Part shown: piece after piece, positions 46,462-55,903 of the stretch
How positions within the stretch are numbered: the stretch's first letter is position 1
How the letters are laid out: each line of letters opens with the position of its first letter
Source: Afipia sp.
Lineage (GTDB): Bacteria; Pseudomonadota; Alphaproteobacteria; Rhizobiales; Xanthobacteraceae
DNA: 64,000 nt
Assembly: GCA_017474385.1 (NCBI GenBank)
Contig: JAFVHU010000012.1
Span: 1-64,000, forward strand
Direction of reading: 5' to 3'
The notes under the pieces: generated by a model
What the model was told of the DNA's origin: nothing
The model's input: only the letters and a program-made list of their open reading frames with translations
Databases searched by the model: none
Translations under genes and position numbers: made by a program

Positions 46462-49443
46462 ATGCCCAACAAAATGTTGATCGATGCCACCCATCCGGAA
46501 GAGACTCGGGTGGTCGTGGTCCGCGGCAATCGCGTCGAGGAATTTGATTTCGAGTCTGCCCAGCGCAAGCAACTGCGCGGCAATATCTACCTCGCGAAAG
46601 TCACGCGCGTCGAGCCGTCGCTGCAAGCCGCCTTCATCGAATACGGCGGCAATCGTCATGGCTTTCTGGCCTTCAGCGAAATTCATCCGGATTACTATCA
46701 GATCCCGGTTGCCGATCGTCAGGCCCTGATCGAGGCCGACGAGCGCGCACATCGCGAAGCCGAGGAAGAATCGGAAAACCGCTCCAACCGCCGGCGGTCC
46801 CGCCATCGCAGTTCGCGGCGCCGCGATCGTGGCGAGCGCGTTCAGAGCGAGATCATCGAGGGCGCGAGCCCCGAGGCCGATGCGCAGGCGGACGCCGGGC
46901 AGGTCGGCGATCACGCGCCAGATCACGGCCATGACGACGTGCATCATGGCCATGGCAACCAGCATGGCGATGCGCATCACGACGAACATGGTCACCAGCA
47001 TAGTGAGGTTCATGACGTTGCTGCCATGGCCGGAGACAATCAACACCAGGAACATCATGCAGACGACGCTGCGCCGGTCGCAGCATCCGAGGAACCGTCC
47101 GCGCCGGTAGCCGTGCGCGATGACCAGGCCCGTGACGATCATTCCCATAACCACGGGCATGATGATCATGAGCACCACGATCATCAGCACGAACCGCATG
47201 CTCACGATGAGGCTCATGATGCAGACGTCGCTCCTAGCGGCGACGACCATCAAGATGAGCGCCACGCCGACGATGCGGACGACGACGAAGACGACGGTGA
47301 AGACGCCGAGGAAGAAGTTGTCGAGTCGGTCGGCGGCGACGACGTGCTGGAAGAAGTGCCGGAGCGTGCCTTCCGCCCGCGCCGCCAGTACAAGATTCAG
47401 GAAGTCATCAAGCGCCGCCAGGTGATGCTGGTTCAGGTCGTCAAGGAAGAACGCGGCAACAAGGGCGCGGCGCTGACGACCTACCTCTCGCTCGCCGGAC
47501 GCTACGCCGTGCTGATGCCCAACACCGCACGCGGCGGCGGCATCAGCCGCAAGATCACCTCGGCGCAGGATCGCTCGCGTCTGAAGGACGTGGTGCAGGA
47601 TCTCGATGTGCCGGAAGGCATGGGGATCATCCTGCGCACCGCTGGTGCCTCGCGCACCAAGCCCGAGATCAAGCGCGACTTCGAATACCTGATCCGGATG
47701 TGGGAAACCGTCCGCGACACCACGCTGAAATCGCAGGCCCCTACGCTCGTTTACGAGGAAGGCTCGCTGATCAAGCGCTCGCTCCGCGACCTCTACAACA
47801 AGGAAATCGACGAAGTCCTCGTTGCCGGTGAATCCGGTTTCAACGAAGCCCGTGATTTCATGAAGATGCTGATGCCGAGCAACGTTCGTGCGGTGAAGCA
47901 GTATCGCGACGGCCAGCCGCTGTTCTCGCGCATGGGCGTGGAAAGTCAGCTCGACGCGATGTTCTCGCCCACGGTGACGCTGCGGTCCGGCGGCTACATC
48001 GTGATCAACCAGACCGAAGCACTTGTTTCCATCGACGTGAACTCAGGCCGCTCGACGCGTGAGCACCACATCGAGGACACCGCGCTCAAGACCAACCTTG
48101 AAGCCGCCGAGGAAGTCGCGCGCCAGTTACGCCTGCGCGATCTCGCGGGTCTCATCGTGATCGACTTCATCGACATGGATGAGAAGCGCAACAACCGTGC
48201 GGTCGAGCGCAAACTCAGCGACTGCCTGCGGCAGGATCGCGCCCGCATCCAGGTGGGACGCATCTCGCATTTCGGCCTGCTCGAGATGTCACGCCAGCGC
48301 ATCCGCGCCAGCGTGCTGGAAAGCTCCACCGAGCCCTGCCCGCATTGCGGCGGCACCGGTCATGTCCGCTCGGTCTCGTCCGTCGCGCTGCAACTGCTGC
48401 GCGGCCTCGAAGAGACCCTGATGAAGGGACCGACGCACAATCTGACGGTGCGCACGCGCACCGACGTCGCTCTCTACGTGCTCAACCACAAGCGCGGTCA
48501 CCTGCGCGATCTCGAAAGCAGCTTCAAGGTCACGCTGGCGGTCATCGCCGATGCGACGATCAGCGGCCAGCAGTCCTACGTGATCGACCGCGGCGAAGCC
48601 GTCCACACGCTCGAAGCCGCCAAGGCGATCCTTGCGGCGCAGCTCGCCGCATCCCCGGCTCCGGTCGAGGATACCTACGACTACGAAGATGATGAGACTT
48701 TCGAAGCCGAGGCCGAGTTCGAAGGCGACGACGAGGACGTTGCCGAGGCTCAATCCGCCGACGCGGCTCCTGTCGCGGAAAGCGAAGAAGGTCCGCGCCG
48801 CAAGCGCCGCCGCCGCAGGCGTGGCCGTGGCGGAGAAGCGCGTGACGGAGCACAGGCGGCCGATCGCGGCGATACGTCTGGCGTCGTGCCACAGGATGAC
48901 GCCATCGGTGAAGTCAACGATAACGACGAAGGCGACGACGAGCAGGACGAACAGAACGGCGAACCTCGCGCCGAGCAGAACGCGAATGGCGAACGCCGTC
49001 CGCGCCGCCGTGGCCGCCGTGGCGGACGCCGCCGCCGTGGAGGCAACGAAGCCAACACGACTGAGGGCGCTGAACCTGGCGAGGGAATTGTCTCGACAAT
49101 TGCCGACGACCTGGGTCCGTTGCCGGAGCCTGAAGCCACCGAGGCGGTCGCTGATTTGGCGGCGCCTGCAGAGCCGGTCCGCGAGGAACGTCCTGCCAAT
49201 ATCGCTCAGCCGGAACCGGTGACTCACCATATCTCGACCCCGGACGAGACCGAGGCGGCCCCGCGCAAACGCTCGACCGTTCGCGAGAAGGTCAGCTTCT
49301 TCTTCGGTGACGCGCCAAAGCAGGAACAGGAGCCCGCCCCTGTGCAGACCCCGACGCCGTCAACTGAGCCGACGCCGTCGGAGCCGAAGACCGAGACCGC
49401 CCAACCGCGCCGCGCGGGCTGGTGGTCGCGCCGCGGCGAGTAA
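46462..49443 (+). CDS. rne: Ribonuclease E
   Basis: Endoribonuclease that organises the RNA degradosome. The 993-residue protein starts PNKMLIDATHPEETRVVVV. The S1 domain is split by an insertion of about 215 residues (90-305): first Arg/Ser-rich, then about 30 histidines with Asp/Glu between residues 151 and 268. The RNase core follows (EVIKRRQVMLVQVVKEERG, the metal region VSIDVNSGRSTREHHIEDTA and IVIDFIDMD, and the Zn-link EPCPHCGGTGHVRS). The C-terminal half is acidic and Arg-rich (RRGRRGGRRRRGG) and ends RRAGWWSRRGE. In Caulobacter such a C-terminal GWW motif binds PNPase. A strong terminator follows. Confidence 0.96.
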   Translation: MPNKMLIDATHPEETRVVVVRGNRVEEFDFESAQRKQLRGNIYLAKVTRVEPSLQAAFIEYGGNRHGFLAFSEIHPDYYQIPVADRQALIEADERAHREAEEESENRSNRRRSRHRSSRRRDRGERVQSEIIEGASPEADAQADAGQVGDHAPDHGHDDVHHGHGNQHGDAHHDEHGHQHSEVHDVAAMAGDNQHQEHHADDAAPVAASEEPSAPVAVRDDQARDDHSHNHGHDDHEHHDHQHEPHAHDEAHDADVAPSGDDHQDERHADDADDDEDDGEDAEEEVVESVGGDDVLEEVPERAFRPRRQYKIQEVIKRRQVMLVQVVKEERGNKGAALTTYLSLAGRYAVLMPNTARGGGISRKITSAQDRSRLKDVVQDLDVPEGMGIILRTAGASRTKPEIKRDFEYLIRMWETVRDTTLKSQAPTLVYEEGSLIKRSLRDLYNKEIDEVLVAGESGFNEARDFMKMLMPSNVRAVKQYRDGQPLFSRMGVESQLDAMFSPTVTLRSGGYIVINQTEALVSIDVNSGRSTREHHIEDTALKTNLEAAEEVARQLRLRDLAGLIVIDFIDMDEKRNNRAVERKLSDCLRQDRARIQVGRISHFGLLEMSRQRIRASVLESSTEPCPHCGGTGHVRSVSSVALQLLRGLEETLMKGPTHNLTVRTRTDVALYVLNHKRGHLRDLESSFKVTLAVIADATISGQQSYVIDRGEAVHTLEAAKAILAAQLAASPAPVEDTYDYEDDETFEAEAEFEGDDEDVAEAQSADAAPVAESEEGPRRKRRRRRRGRGGEARDGAQAADRGDTSGVVPQDDAIGEVNDNDEGDDEQDEQNGEPRAEQNANGERRPRRRGRRGGRRRRGGNEANTTEGAEPGEGIVSTIADDLGPLPEPEATEAVADLAAPAEPVREERPANIAQPEPVTHHISTPDETEAAPRKRSTVREKVSFFFGDAPKQEQEPAPVQTPTPSTEPTPSEPKTETAQPRRAGWWSRRGE

Positions 49444-49465
49444 CACCCGAATACGGATCACAAAG

Positions 49466-49500
49466 AAACCGCCCGCTTCACAGCGGGCGGTTTGCTTTTT
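49466..49500 (+). terminator. Intrinsic terminator of rne
   Basis: A 12-bp perfect stem (AAACCGCCCGCT / AGCGGGCGGTTT) with a four-base TCAC loop, followed by GCTTTTT, 22 bases after the rne stop. Confidence 0.92.
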
Positions 49501-49518
49501 GGACCCTGAGATCCGCAA

Positions 49519-50712
49519 TCAGCCCTTGGCGAGCCAGCGCGTGATGCGCGCCACCGCTTCGGTGATTTCCTGCGTCGAGCGCGAGTAGGAAAATCGCACA
49601 AAGGACTTTCCGTGGAACGGATCGAAGTCCACGCCTGGCGTCGCCGCAACATGTGCCTGCTGCAGCATCGTCTTGGCGAATTCGAAGCTATCGGCGTTGA
49701 ACTTCGAGACGTCGGCATAGAGATAGAACGCGCCGTCCACCGGCAGGAAATCCGTCAGTCCGCCTTTCGGCAGCCCTTCGATCAGGATTCGCCGGTTCTC
49801 TTCATAGCCGTGCTTGATCACATCCATCTCGGCGCAACCATCGAACGCCGCTTCAGCCGCGATCTGCGAAAGCGTCGGCACGGAAATCGACAGGTTCTGC
49901 TGCAAGGTCTCGACCGAGCGCGCCAGCCCTTCCGGCACGACGATCCAGCCCACGCGCCAGCCCGTCATGCAGAAGTATTTCGAAAACGAATTGATGATGA
50001 TCGCTTCGGACGAAAGCTCCGCAGCCGTTACCGCCGGAAACGCATAGTCGAGCCCGTGATAAATCTCATCCGAGATGAAGCGGATACCCGCGCTGTCCGC
50101 CGCGGCGATCAGATCCGCCATCGCCTCGCGCGTCATCATGGTGCCGGTCGGATTCGCGGGACTGGCGACCAGCACGCCCTTCAGCGGCGTCTTGCGATGA
50201 GCTTCAAGCAGCATCTCTCCGGTGAGAGCATGCCGTGTGGCGCTAGTTGTTTCGATCAGGACGGGCTCACATCCGAGCGCACGCAGAATGTGACGATACG
50301 GCGGATAGCCCGGGGACGTAATTGCAACACGATCGCCGGGCTCGAACGCCGACAGGAATGCGAGCACAAAGGCCCCCGATGAGCCGGTTGTTATGACTAT
50401 GCGCGCGGGATCGACATCCTGCCCGTAGGTTTCGCGGTAATGGCGCGAGATTCGCTGACGCAGCGATGGGATGCCTTTGGCGGCAGTGTAATCGATCTTT
50501 CCAACATCAAGTGCCGCGCGCGCGGCCGCGATCGCCGTCTGCGGCGCGGGTGCGGCGGGCTGCCCAACCTCCATGTGAATCACATGACCGCCCTGGGCCT
50601 CGATTTTGGCGGCAGCCGCCATCACGTCCATCACCATGAACGGCGGAACATTGCCGCGGGTGGAGGGCGTCAAAAGGCCTTTTGCCTTGTCTCTGAGCGT
50701 CACATCGAGCAT
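49519..50712 (-). CDS. Class I/II PLP aminotransferase
   Basis: A 397-residue fold-type I aminotransferase. Features are the N-terminal HVIHMEVGQPAAPAP, KIDYTAAKGIPSLRQRI, the NPTG motif in VASPANPTGTMM, FISDEIYHGLDY, and the PLP lysine in INSFSKYFCMTGWRVGW. The terminal FVRFSYSRSTQEI contains the carboxylate-binding arginine. Substrate is not resolved; an aspartate/aromatic type is plausible. I use the ATG ending at 50712, since the open frame upstream to 50853 has no family similarity and would enter the divergent M48 promoter region. It converges on rne. Confidence 0.88.
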   Translation of the reverse strand: MLDVTLRDKAKGLLTPSTRGNVPPFMVMDVMAAAAKIEAQGGHVIHMEVGQPAAPAPQTAIAAARAALDVGKIDYTAAKGIPSLRQRISRHYRETYGQDVDPARIVITTGSSGAFVLAFLSAFEPGDRVAITSPGYPPYRHILRALGCEPVLIETTSATRHALTGEMLLEAHRKTPLKGVLVASPANPTGTMMTREAMADLIAAADSAGIRFISDEIYHGLDYAFPAVTAAELSSEAIIINSFSKYFCMTGWRVGWIVVPEGLARSVETLQQNLSISVPTLSQIAAEAAFDGCAEMDVIKHGYEENRRILIEGLPKGGLTDFLPVDGAFYLYADVSKFNADSFEFAKTMLQQAHVAATPGVDFDPFHGKSFVRFSYSRSTQEITEAVARITRWLAKG

Positions 50713-50856
50713 GAAATCTGCTGTTCCCTGGGCACCTCGGCATGCCAATAAGATGGGATCGCCGCGCCGTTGTACCGCCGCATTCGGCGGTTTGTTAGAC
50801 CGTGATTTTAGCACCCTACAGGCTGCCGCTCCATTGCCAAGCTCGCTGACCAAGCC

Positions 50857-52257
50857 ATGACAAATGCCCTCTTGACCGCGCCAGCCGCCCGCTCGCCGAT
50901 CCGCGCCGTCCTGCGGCGCGCGACCGCAGCCGTGACTGCTGCTGCATTGCTCGTGGGGTCATGGCCGGCGCATGCACAGCAAGGGGGGCCGCCTCTCCTG
51001 CGCGATGCCGAAACCGAGCAGCTCCTGCGCGACTACACGCGGCCAATCCTGCGCACGGCCGGTCTCGAGAAGCAGAATATTCAGGTCGTCATCATCAACG
51101 ATCCCACGTTCAACGCTTTCGTCGCCGACGGCCGCAGAATTTTCGTCAACTACGGCGCACTGCGAGAGTCTGAAACACCGAACCAGATCATCGGTGTGCT
51201 GGCTCACGAAACCGGCCACCTTGCCGGCGGTCATCTCTCAAAACTGCGCGAACAGATTTCCCGCGCCCAGACCCAGATGATCATCGCCATGCTGCTCGGC
51301 TTAGGCGCCGCCGTCGCGGGTGCACGTGCCGGAGCCGGAAGTGCGGGTGCCGCAGCGGTCGCGGCGCCTCAGGCCGCCATCATGCGCACCATGCTTTCTT
51401 ACCAGAGGCAGCAGGAAGAAAACGCGGACAAGGCCGGTGTGAAATTCCTCAACGCCACCGGCCAGTCGTCACGAGGCATGTACGAAACGTTCAAGCGCTT
51501 CTCCGAACAGAGCCTGTACGCCGCAGCCGGAGCCGATCCGTACAACATGTCCCATCCGATGCCGGCCGAGCGCGTCCGCGCGCTGGAGGAACTGGCCAAG
51601 TCGAGCCCGTATTGGGACAAGAAGGACGACCCTGCCCTGCAGCTTCGTCACGACATGATGCGCGCCAAGGTATCCGGCTTCATGGAGCGTGCGGACACCG
51701 TGCTTCGCCGCTACCCGCCCTCGAACGACAGCCTGCCCGCACGTTACGCCCGCGCCATCGCGGCCTATCGCCACGGTGATCTGCGCAATGCGGCAGCCCA
51801 AATCGATGCCTTGATCCGCGTTCAGCCCAACAACCCCTATTTCTACGAACTGAAGGGGCAGGCCTTCCTTGAGGGTGGCAAACCCAACGAAGCCATCGCG
51901 CCTCTGCGCAAGGCGGTGCAATTGTCGAACAATGCTCCGCTCATCGAGATGTTACTTGGCCAAGCCTACGTGGCATCCGAAAATAAGACTTACGCTGAGG
52001 AAGCCATCAAGATTCTCCGCGCGGCGTTGAGCCGGGAGCCCGAAGCCGCACTTGGATATACCCAGCTCGCAATGGCCTACGGCCGCAAGGGCGACTATGC
52101 GGAAGCCGATCTCGCCTCTGCACAGGCGGCCTTTCTGCGTGGAGACCAGAAAACGGCGCGAGACCTCGCCTCGCGCGCAAAGACAAGATTTGCGATCGGC
52201 ACGCCCGGCTGGGTCAAGGCCGATGACATCGTTAATACGAAACCGATAAAGAATTGA
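50857..52257 (+). CDS. Periplasmic M48 metalloprotease with TPR tail (BepA-like)
   Basis: A 466-residue exported protein with a signal peptide ending near residue 40 (LLVGSWPAHAQ). The peptidase M48 domain carries the zinc site IGVLAHETGHLAGGH (His117, Glu118, His121), and the later EENADKAGVKFL supplies the third ligand. From about residue 270 there are tetratricopeptide-like repeats (ALGYTQLAMAYGRKGDYAEA). E. coli BepA has the same design and checks outer-membrane protein assembly; an equivalent role is inferred. The DsbA-like gene follows by 42 bases and probably shares its transcript. Confidence 0.93.
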   Translation: MTNALLTAPAARSPIRAVLRRATAAVTAAALLVGSWPAHAQQGGPPLLRDAETEQLLRDYTRPILRTAGLEKQNIQVVIINDPTFNAFVADGRRIFVNYGALRESETPNQIIGVLAHETGHLAGGHLSKLREQISRAQTQMIIAMLLGLGAAVAGARAGAGSAGAAAVAAPQAAIMRTMLSYQRQQEENADKAGVKFLNATGQSSRGMYETFKRFSEQSLYAAAGADPYNMSHPMPAERVRALEELAKSSPYWDKKDDPALQLRHDMMRAKVSGFMERADTVLRRYPPSNDSLPARYARAIAAYRHGDLRNAAAQIDALIRVQPNNPYFYELKGQAFLEGGKPNEAIAPLRKAVQLSNNAPLIEMLLGQAYVASENKTYAEEAIKILRAALSREPEAALGYTQLAMAYGRKGDYAEADLASAQAAFLRGDQKTARDLASRAKTRFAIGTPGWVKADDIVNTKPIKN

Positions 52258-52299
52258 ACCCCGGCGTAGCACCGCTGCACACAGCCCGAAGGAATATCC

Positions 52300-53064
52300 A
52301 TGGTCTCGCTCCGCTCTCTTGCTCCCCTCGCCTTCGCACTTGTGCTGGGTCTGCCCGCCGCGTCGCATGCGCAGTCGTTTAACGACGCGCAGAAGAGTGA
52401 GATTCAGAAGATCATCAAGGACTACTTGGTTGCAAATCCAGAGTTGCTTGAGGAAATGTCGGCCGAGTTGCAGAAGCGGCAGGCTGTGGCGGAAGCGGAA
52501 AAGCATCGCGCCGCCGTCCAGAAGAATGCGGACCTCATCTTCAACTCGCCACGCGGTGTGGTTGTCGGAAATCGCGATGGTGACGTCAATTTCGTCGAAT
52601 TTTTCGACTACAATTGCGGCTACTGCAAACACGCGATGGCCGACATGCTCACCCTGATGAAGGCGGACCCGAAGCTGCGCGTTGTCCTCAAGGAGTTCCC
52701 GGTGCTCGGACCAAGCTCGGTTGAGGCCGCCCAGGTGGCGATCGCCCTCCGCATGCAGGACCCGACCGGCAAGAAGTATCTCGACTTCCATCAGAAGCTG
52801 CTGAATGGACGCGGACAGGCCGACAAGGCGCGCGCAATGGCGGCAGCGAAGGAAGCTGGCGCCGATATGGCCAAGCTCGAAAAGGACATGACCAGCCCCG
52901 AGATCAGCGCAACGCTCAACGAGAACTTCAAGCTTGCCGAGGACATGGGCCTCAACGGAACCCCGAGCTATGTGATTGGAAAGGACGTCGTGGTGGGCGC
53001 GGTCGGCGCGGCAGGGCTTGCCAAGAAAATCTCGGAAGCCCGCTGCGGCAAGGCGACCTGCTAG
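52300..53064 (+). CDS. DsbA-family thiol-disulfide oxidoreductase
   Basis: A 254-residue periplasmic protein: signal peptide (residues 1-24, PAASHAQ), a helical N-terminal region, and a thioredoxin-like DsbA domain. The active site is FFDYNCGYCKHAM (Cys106, Cys109) and the cis-proline loop is NGTPSYVIG. Two further cysteines lie at the extreme C-terminus (RCGKATC). The architecture matches the Com1/DsbA-like group. It may assist folding of exported proteins such as those handled by the adjacent M48 protease. The order M48 then DsbA suggests a shared envelope quality-control role, which is inference. Confidence 0.93.
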   Translation: MVSLRSLAPLAFALVLGLPAASHAQSFNDAQKSEIQKIIKDYLVANPELLEEMSAELQKRQAVAEAEKHRAAVQKNADLIFNSPRGVVVGNRDGDVNFVEFFDYNCGYCKHAMADMLTLMKADPKLRVVLKEFPVLGPSSVEAAQVAIALRMQDPTGKKYLDFHQKLLNGRGQADKARAMAAAKEAGADMAKLEKDMTSPEISATLNENFKLAEDMGLNGTPSYVIGKDVVVGAVGAAGLAKKISEARCGKATC

Positions 53065-53287
53065 AGGCCAACTCATCCGGGAGGACCGTTCGCCCGGGAT
53101 ATCCGTTAAGATTGGTTAACTAACGATTTCAGAGCCTTTCACAGGGCTTTTCAGGTGATTTCTGAATGATTTGGCGGGGGATGGCGAAGCCGATCAGGCT
53201 TCCATCCCGGCTCCATGTTGCCTATAAACCGCCCGAAGCTGCGCGCACCCGCATTATTTCGCCGACATTGCTGGATTTGGTTTTCGG

Positions 53288-53743
53288 ATGGCAAAGACGA
53301 TTTACGTGCTCAACGGGCCGAACCTCAATCTGCTCGGCACCCGCGAGCCGGAGACCTATGGCCATCACACGCTCGCCGATGTGGAGAAACTTTGCCACGA
53401 CAGCGCCGCCGGCTATGGCCTGACCGCCGACTGCCGCCAGTCGAACCACGAAGGCGAACTGATCGATTTCGTTCACGAGGCCGGCGCGAAGAAAGCGGCC
53501 GGCATCATCATCAACGCCGGTGGATATTCCCACACCTCGATCGCGCTCCATGACGCGTTGGTCGCAGTCAAACTTCCAACGGTTGAAGTACACGTCTCCA
53601 ACATCTACGCGCGTGAGAGCTTCCGTCACCATTCCTTCGTCGCATCTGCTGCCGTGGCAACGCTGTGCGGCTTCGGAATCGACGGCTATCGCCTCGCAAT
53701 CAGCGGCCTCGCCGCGAAGATCGGCGCCAAGGCGAAAGCCTGA
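53288..53743 (+). CDS. aroQ: Type II 3-dehydroquinate dehydratase
   Basis: Third step of the shikimate pathway. The 151-residue protein has the family signature [19 protein letters not shown] with the catalytic tyrosine loop, [33 protein letters not shown], and the conserved [18 protein letters not shown]. Length is typical for dodecameric type II enzymes. It precedes accB and accC on the same strand with a 41-base gap, an order found in many alphaproteobacteria. Confidence 0.97.
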   Translation: MAKTIYVLNGPNLNLLGTREPETYGHHTLADVEKLCHDSAAGYGLTADCRQSNHEGELIDFVHEAGAKKAAGIIINAGGYSHTSIALHDALVAVKLPTVEVHVSNIYARESFRHHSFVASAAVATLCGFGIDGYRLAISGLAAKIGAKAKA

Positions 53744-53784
53744 TACGCCTGCCTGTCATTTACTGAGAAAGCTTCGGATTACAC

Positions 53785-54276
53785 ATGGCCTCCTCGCCGA
53801 AAGAACCATCTGCTCCCAAGGAAAAACCAGCCGATGAGCGCGAACTCATTCGCGAACTGGCGATGCTGCTCGATGAAACCAATCTCACGGAAATCGAGAT
53901 CGAGCGCGCCGGATTGCGTCTGCGGGTCGCGCGCAACATCAGCATCGCAGCGCCTGTCTCCTACCAGCCCGCGCCTGCTGTCTCGGCTTCCGCACCTGCG
54001 CCCGTCGTGGCTGCGGCAGCGCCCGCCGACATTTCAAAGCATCCCGGCGCAGTGCCGTCGCCGATGGTCGGCACGGCTTATCGCGCCTCCGAGCCCGGCG
54101 CGAAGCCGTTCATCGATGTCGGCAGCAAGGTGAAGGTCGGCGACACGCTCATCATCATCGAAGCGATGAAGACGATGAACCAGATCCCGTCGACGCGCGC
54201 AGGCACCGTCACGCAAATCCTCGTCGAAGACGGCCAGCCGGTCGAATTCGGCGAACCGCTCGTCATTATTGAATAG
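53785..54276 (+). CDS. accB: Biotin carboxyl carrier protein of acetyl-CoA carboxylase
   Basis: Carries the biotin that shuttles CO2 between AccC and AccAD in malonyl-CoA synthesis. The 163-residue protein has an N-terminal helix region, an Ala/Pro-rich linker (residues 55-85) and the biotinyl domain with [12 protein letters not shown]; Lys129 is the biotinylation site. The family thumb sequence is present in part ([16 protein letters not shown]). It is separated from accC by 118 bases occupied by a dispersed repeat. Confidence 0.97.
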   Translation: MASSPKEPSAPKEKPADERELIRELAMLLDETNLTEIEIERAGLRLRVARNISIAAPVSYQPAPAVSASAPAPVVAAAAPADISKHPGAVPSPMVGTAYRASEPGAKPFIDVGSKVKVGDTLIIIEAMKTMNQIPSTRAGTVTQILVEDGQPVEFGEPLVIIE

Positions 54277-54284
54277 AAATGCGC

Positions 54285-54378
54285 CGTCGTCCTGAGGTGC
54301 GAAGGCAAAGCCTGAGCCTCGAAGGATGCGGCGCCGTCACCCTTCGAGGCTCGCAAGTGCTCGCTCCTCAGGATGACG
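54285..54378. repeat. Intergenic palindromic repeat between accB and accC
   Basis: The sequence runs CGTCGTCCTGAGG, GCCTCGAAGGATG, then CCCTTCGAGGC and CCTCAGGATGACG. The outer arms (54285-54297 and 54366-54378, one mismatch) and the inner arms (54316 on, and 54340-54350) are inverted, so the whole can fold. This combination of CCTCAGGATGACG and CCTTCGAGGC is one I recall as a frequent dispersed intergenic element in Bradyrhizobium and relatives. It would be transcribed within the acc mRNA. Confidence 0.75.
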
Positions 54379-54394
54379 GGACAAGGCAGGCACA

Positions 54395-55750
54395 ATGTTC
54401 GACAAGATCCTGATTGCCAATCGCGGCGAGATTGCATTGCGCGTATTGCGCGCGTGCAAGGAGCTCGGCATCGCGACCGTTGCGGTTCATTCGACCGCCG
54501 ATGCGAACGCCATGCATGTCCGTCTTGCGGATGAAAGCGTCTGCATCGGACCGCCGCCCGCGAAAGATAGCTATCTGAACGTACCGGCCCTGCTCGCTGC
54601 CTGCGAGATCACGGGCGCCGACGCCGTTCACCCGGGCTACGGCTTCCTGTCGGAGAATGCACGGTTCGCCGAAATTCTCGCCGACCACAATCTGCATTTC
54701 ATCGGCCCGAAGGCAGAGCATATCCGCCTGATGGGCGACAAGATCGAGGCCAAGAAGACCGCCAAGCGCCTCGGCATTCCGGTCGTGCCCGGCTCCGACG
54801 GTGGTGTCGGCGCAGGCGATGACGCCATGGCCATCGCCAAGAAAATCGGTTTTCCGGTTCTCGTGAAGGCAGCAGCCGGCGGCGGCGGCCGCGGCATGAA
54901 GGTCGCTCCCACCGAAGCCGATCTGTTGCTCGCGCTATCAACCGCGAGCAACGAAGCCAAGGCAGCGTTCGGCGACGGCTCAGTCTATTTGGAAAAATAC
55001 CTCGGCAAGCCTCGCCATATCGAAATCCAGATTCTCGGCGACGGCCGCGGCGGCGCGATCCATCTCGGCGAGCGCGACTGTTCGCTGCAACGCCGCCACC
55101 AGAAGGTCTGGGAAGAAGGCCCCTCGCCGATCCTGAATGCGGCCGCGCGCGCGAAGATTGGCGAAACCTGCGCCAAGGCGATGCGCGAGATGCAGTATCT
55201 CGGCGTCGGTACCATCGAATTCCTCTACGAGGATGGCGAGTTCTATTTCATCGAAATGAACACGCGTATTCAGGTCGAGCATCCCGTGACCGAGATGATC
55301 ACCGGCATCGATCTTGTGATCGAGCAAATTCGCGTCGCCGCCGGCGGCGAGTTGCCCTGCGCGCAGGAAGAGATCGTTATCAACGGTCACGCCATCGAGT
55401 GCCGGGTCAACGCCGAGAACCCGGTATCTTTCCGGCCCTCGCCGGGCAAGATCATGCAGTATCACCCGCCCGGCGGCCTTGGAGTCCGGATCGATTCAGC
55501 CGTGTACCAGGGCTATGTCATCCCGCCCTATTACGACTCGCTGGTCGGCAAACTCATCGTCCACGGCAAGACCCGCGGTGAGTGCCTGATGCGCTTGCGG
55601 CGCGCGCTCGATGAAATGGTGGTGGACGGCGTCGAAACGACGCTGCCGCTGTTCCGTGGGCTGGTGCGCGAGCCCAGCATTATCGACGGCGACTACCACA
55701 TCCACTGGCTCGAACATTACCTGGCAGCCGGCGACACCAAGTCATCCTGA
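54395..55750 (+). CDS. accC: Biotin carboxylase subunit of acetyl-CoA carboxylase
   Basis: ATP-dependent carboxylation of the biotin on AccB. The 451-residue protein begins [20 protein letters not shown]. It has the [10 protein letters not shown] motif, the glycine-rich ATP-grasp loop [14 protein letters not shown], the metal-binding [19 protein letters not shown] and the catalytic [13 protein letters not shown]. Length is typical. It is the last gene of the aroQ-accB-accC group. A perfect hairpin that also holds the minus-35 of the next promoter lies 25 bases after its stop. Confidence 0.98.
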   Translation: MFDKILIANRGEIALRVLRACKELGIATVAVHSTADANAMHVRLADESVCIGPPPAKDSYLNVPALLAACEITGADAVHPGYGFLSENARFAEILADHNLHFIGPKAEHIRLMGDKIEAKKTAKRLGIPVVPGSDGGVGAGDDAMAIAKKIGFPVLVKAAAGGGGRGMKVAPTEADLLLALSTASNEAKAAFGDGSVYLEKYLGKPRHIEIQILGDGRGGAIHLGERDCSLQRRHQKVWEEGPSPILNAAARAKIGETCAKAMREMQYLGVGTIEFLYEDGEFYFIEMNTRIQVEHPVTEMITGIDLVIEQIRVAAGGELPCAQEEIVINGHAIECRVNAENPVSFRPSPGKIMQYHPPGGLGVRIDSAVYQGYVIPPYYDSLVGKLIVHGKTRGECLMRLRRALDEMVVDGVETTLPLFRGLVREPSIIDGDYHIHWLEHYLAAGDTKSS

Positions 55751-55775
55751 ACTACCGCTCCCCCTGATCCTGAAG

Positions 55776-55799
55776 TTTAGTTCCAGAAATGGAACTAAA
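55776..55799. other. Perfect hairpin overlapping the EcfG promoter
   Basis: TTTAGTTCCA-GAAA-TGGAACTAAA, a perfect 10-bp stem with a GNRA-type loop. The right arm contains the GGAAC of the downstream promoter, so the left arm holds GTTCC in mirror position. It may end accC transcripts, though no T-run follows. Confidence 0.6.
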
Positions 55800-55815
55800 T
55801 TCCTATTTGCGCGTT
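55791..55815 (+). promoter_or_regulatory. EcfG-type promoter of the CHASE3 kinase operon
   Basis: GGAAC (55791-55795), 16 bases, CGTT (55812-55815): an exact match to the alphaproteobacterial general stress sigma factor consensus GGAAC-N16/17-CGTT. Initiation a few bases later would leave a leader of about 80 bases before the kinase GTG. The intergenic position directly upstream of a signalling operon makes chance less likely. Confidence 0.7.
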
Positions 55816-55903
55816 GTCCTGAACGTCAGCTATGGGTAAGTTTCAGGGGTAGCAGTTTGTTTTTTCAAAGATTTATTTATCCCGGCAACACCGCAGGGTC
55901 CGC

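Noticed and set aside
46909..47271. Possible CRISPR or tandem DNA repeat in the CATCATG-rich stretch of rne
   Set aside because: The repetition is short, irregular and in frame, and arises from His/Asp/Glu codons; there are no fixed-length repeats and spacers.
53080..53105. Hairpin ATCCGGG / CCCGGGAT after the DsbA-like gene as a terminator
   Set aside because: The stem is short and imperfect and no T-run follows, so I did not list it.
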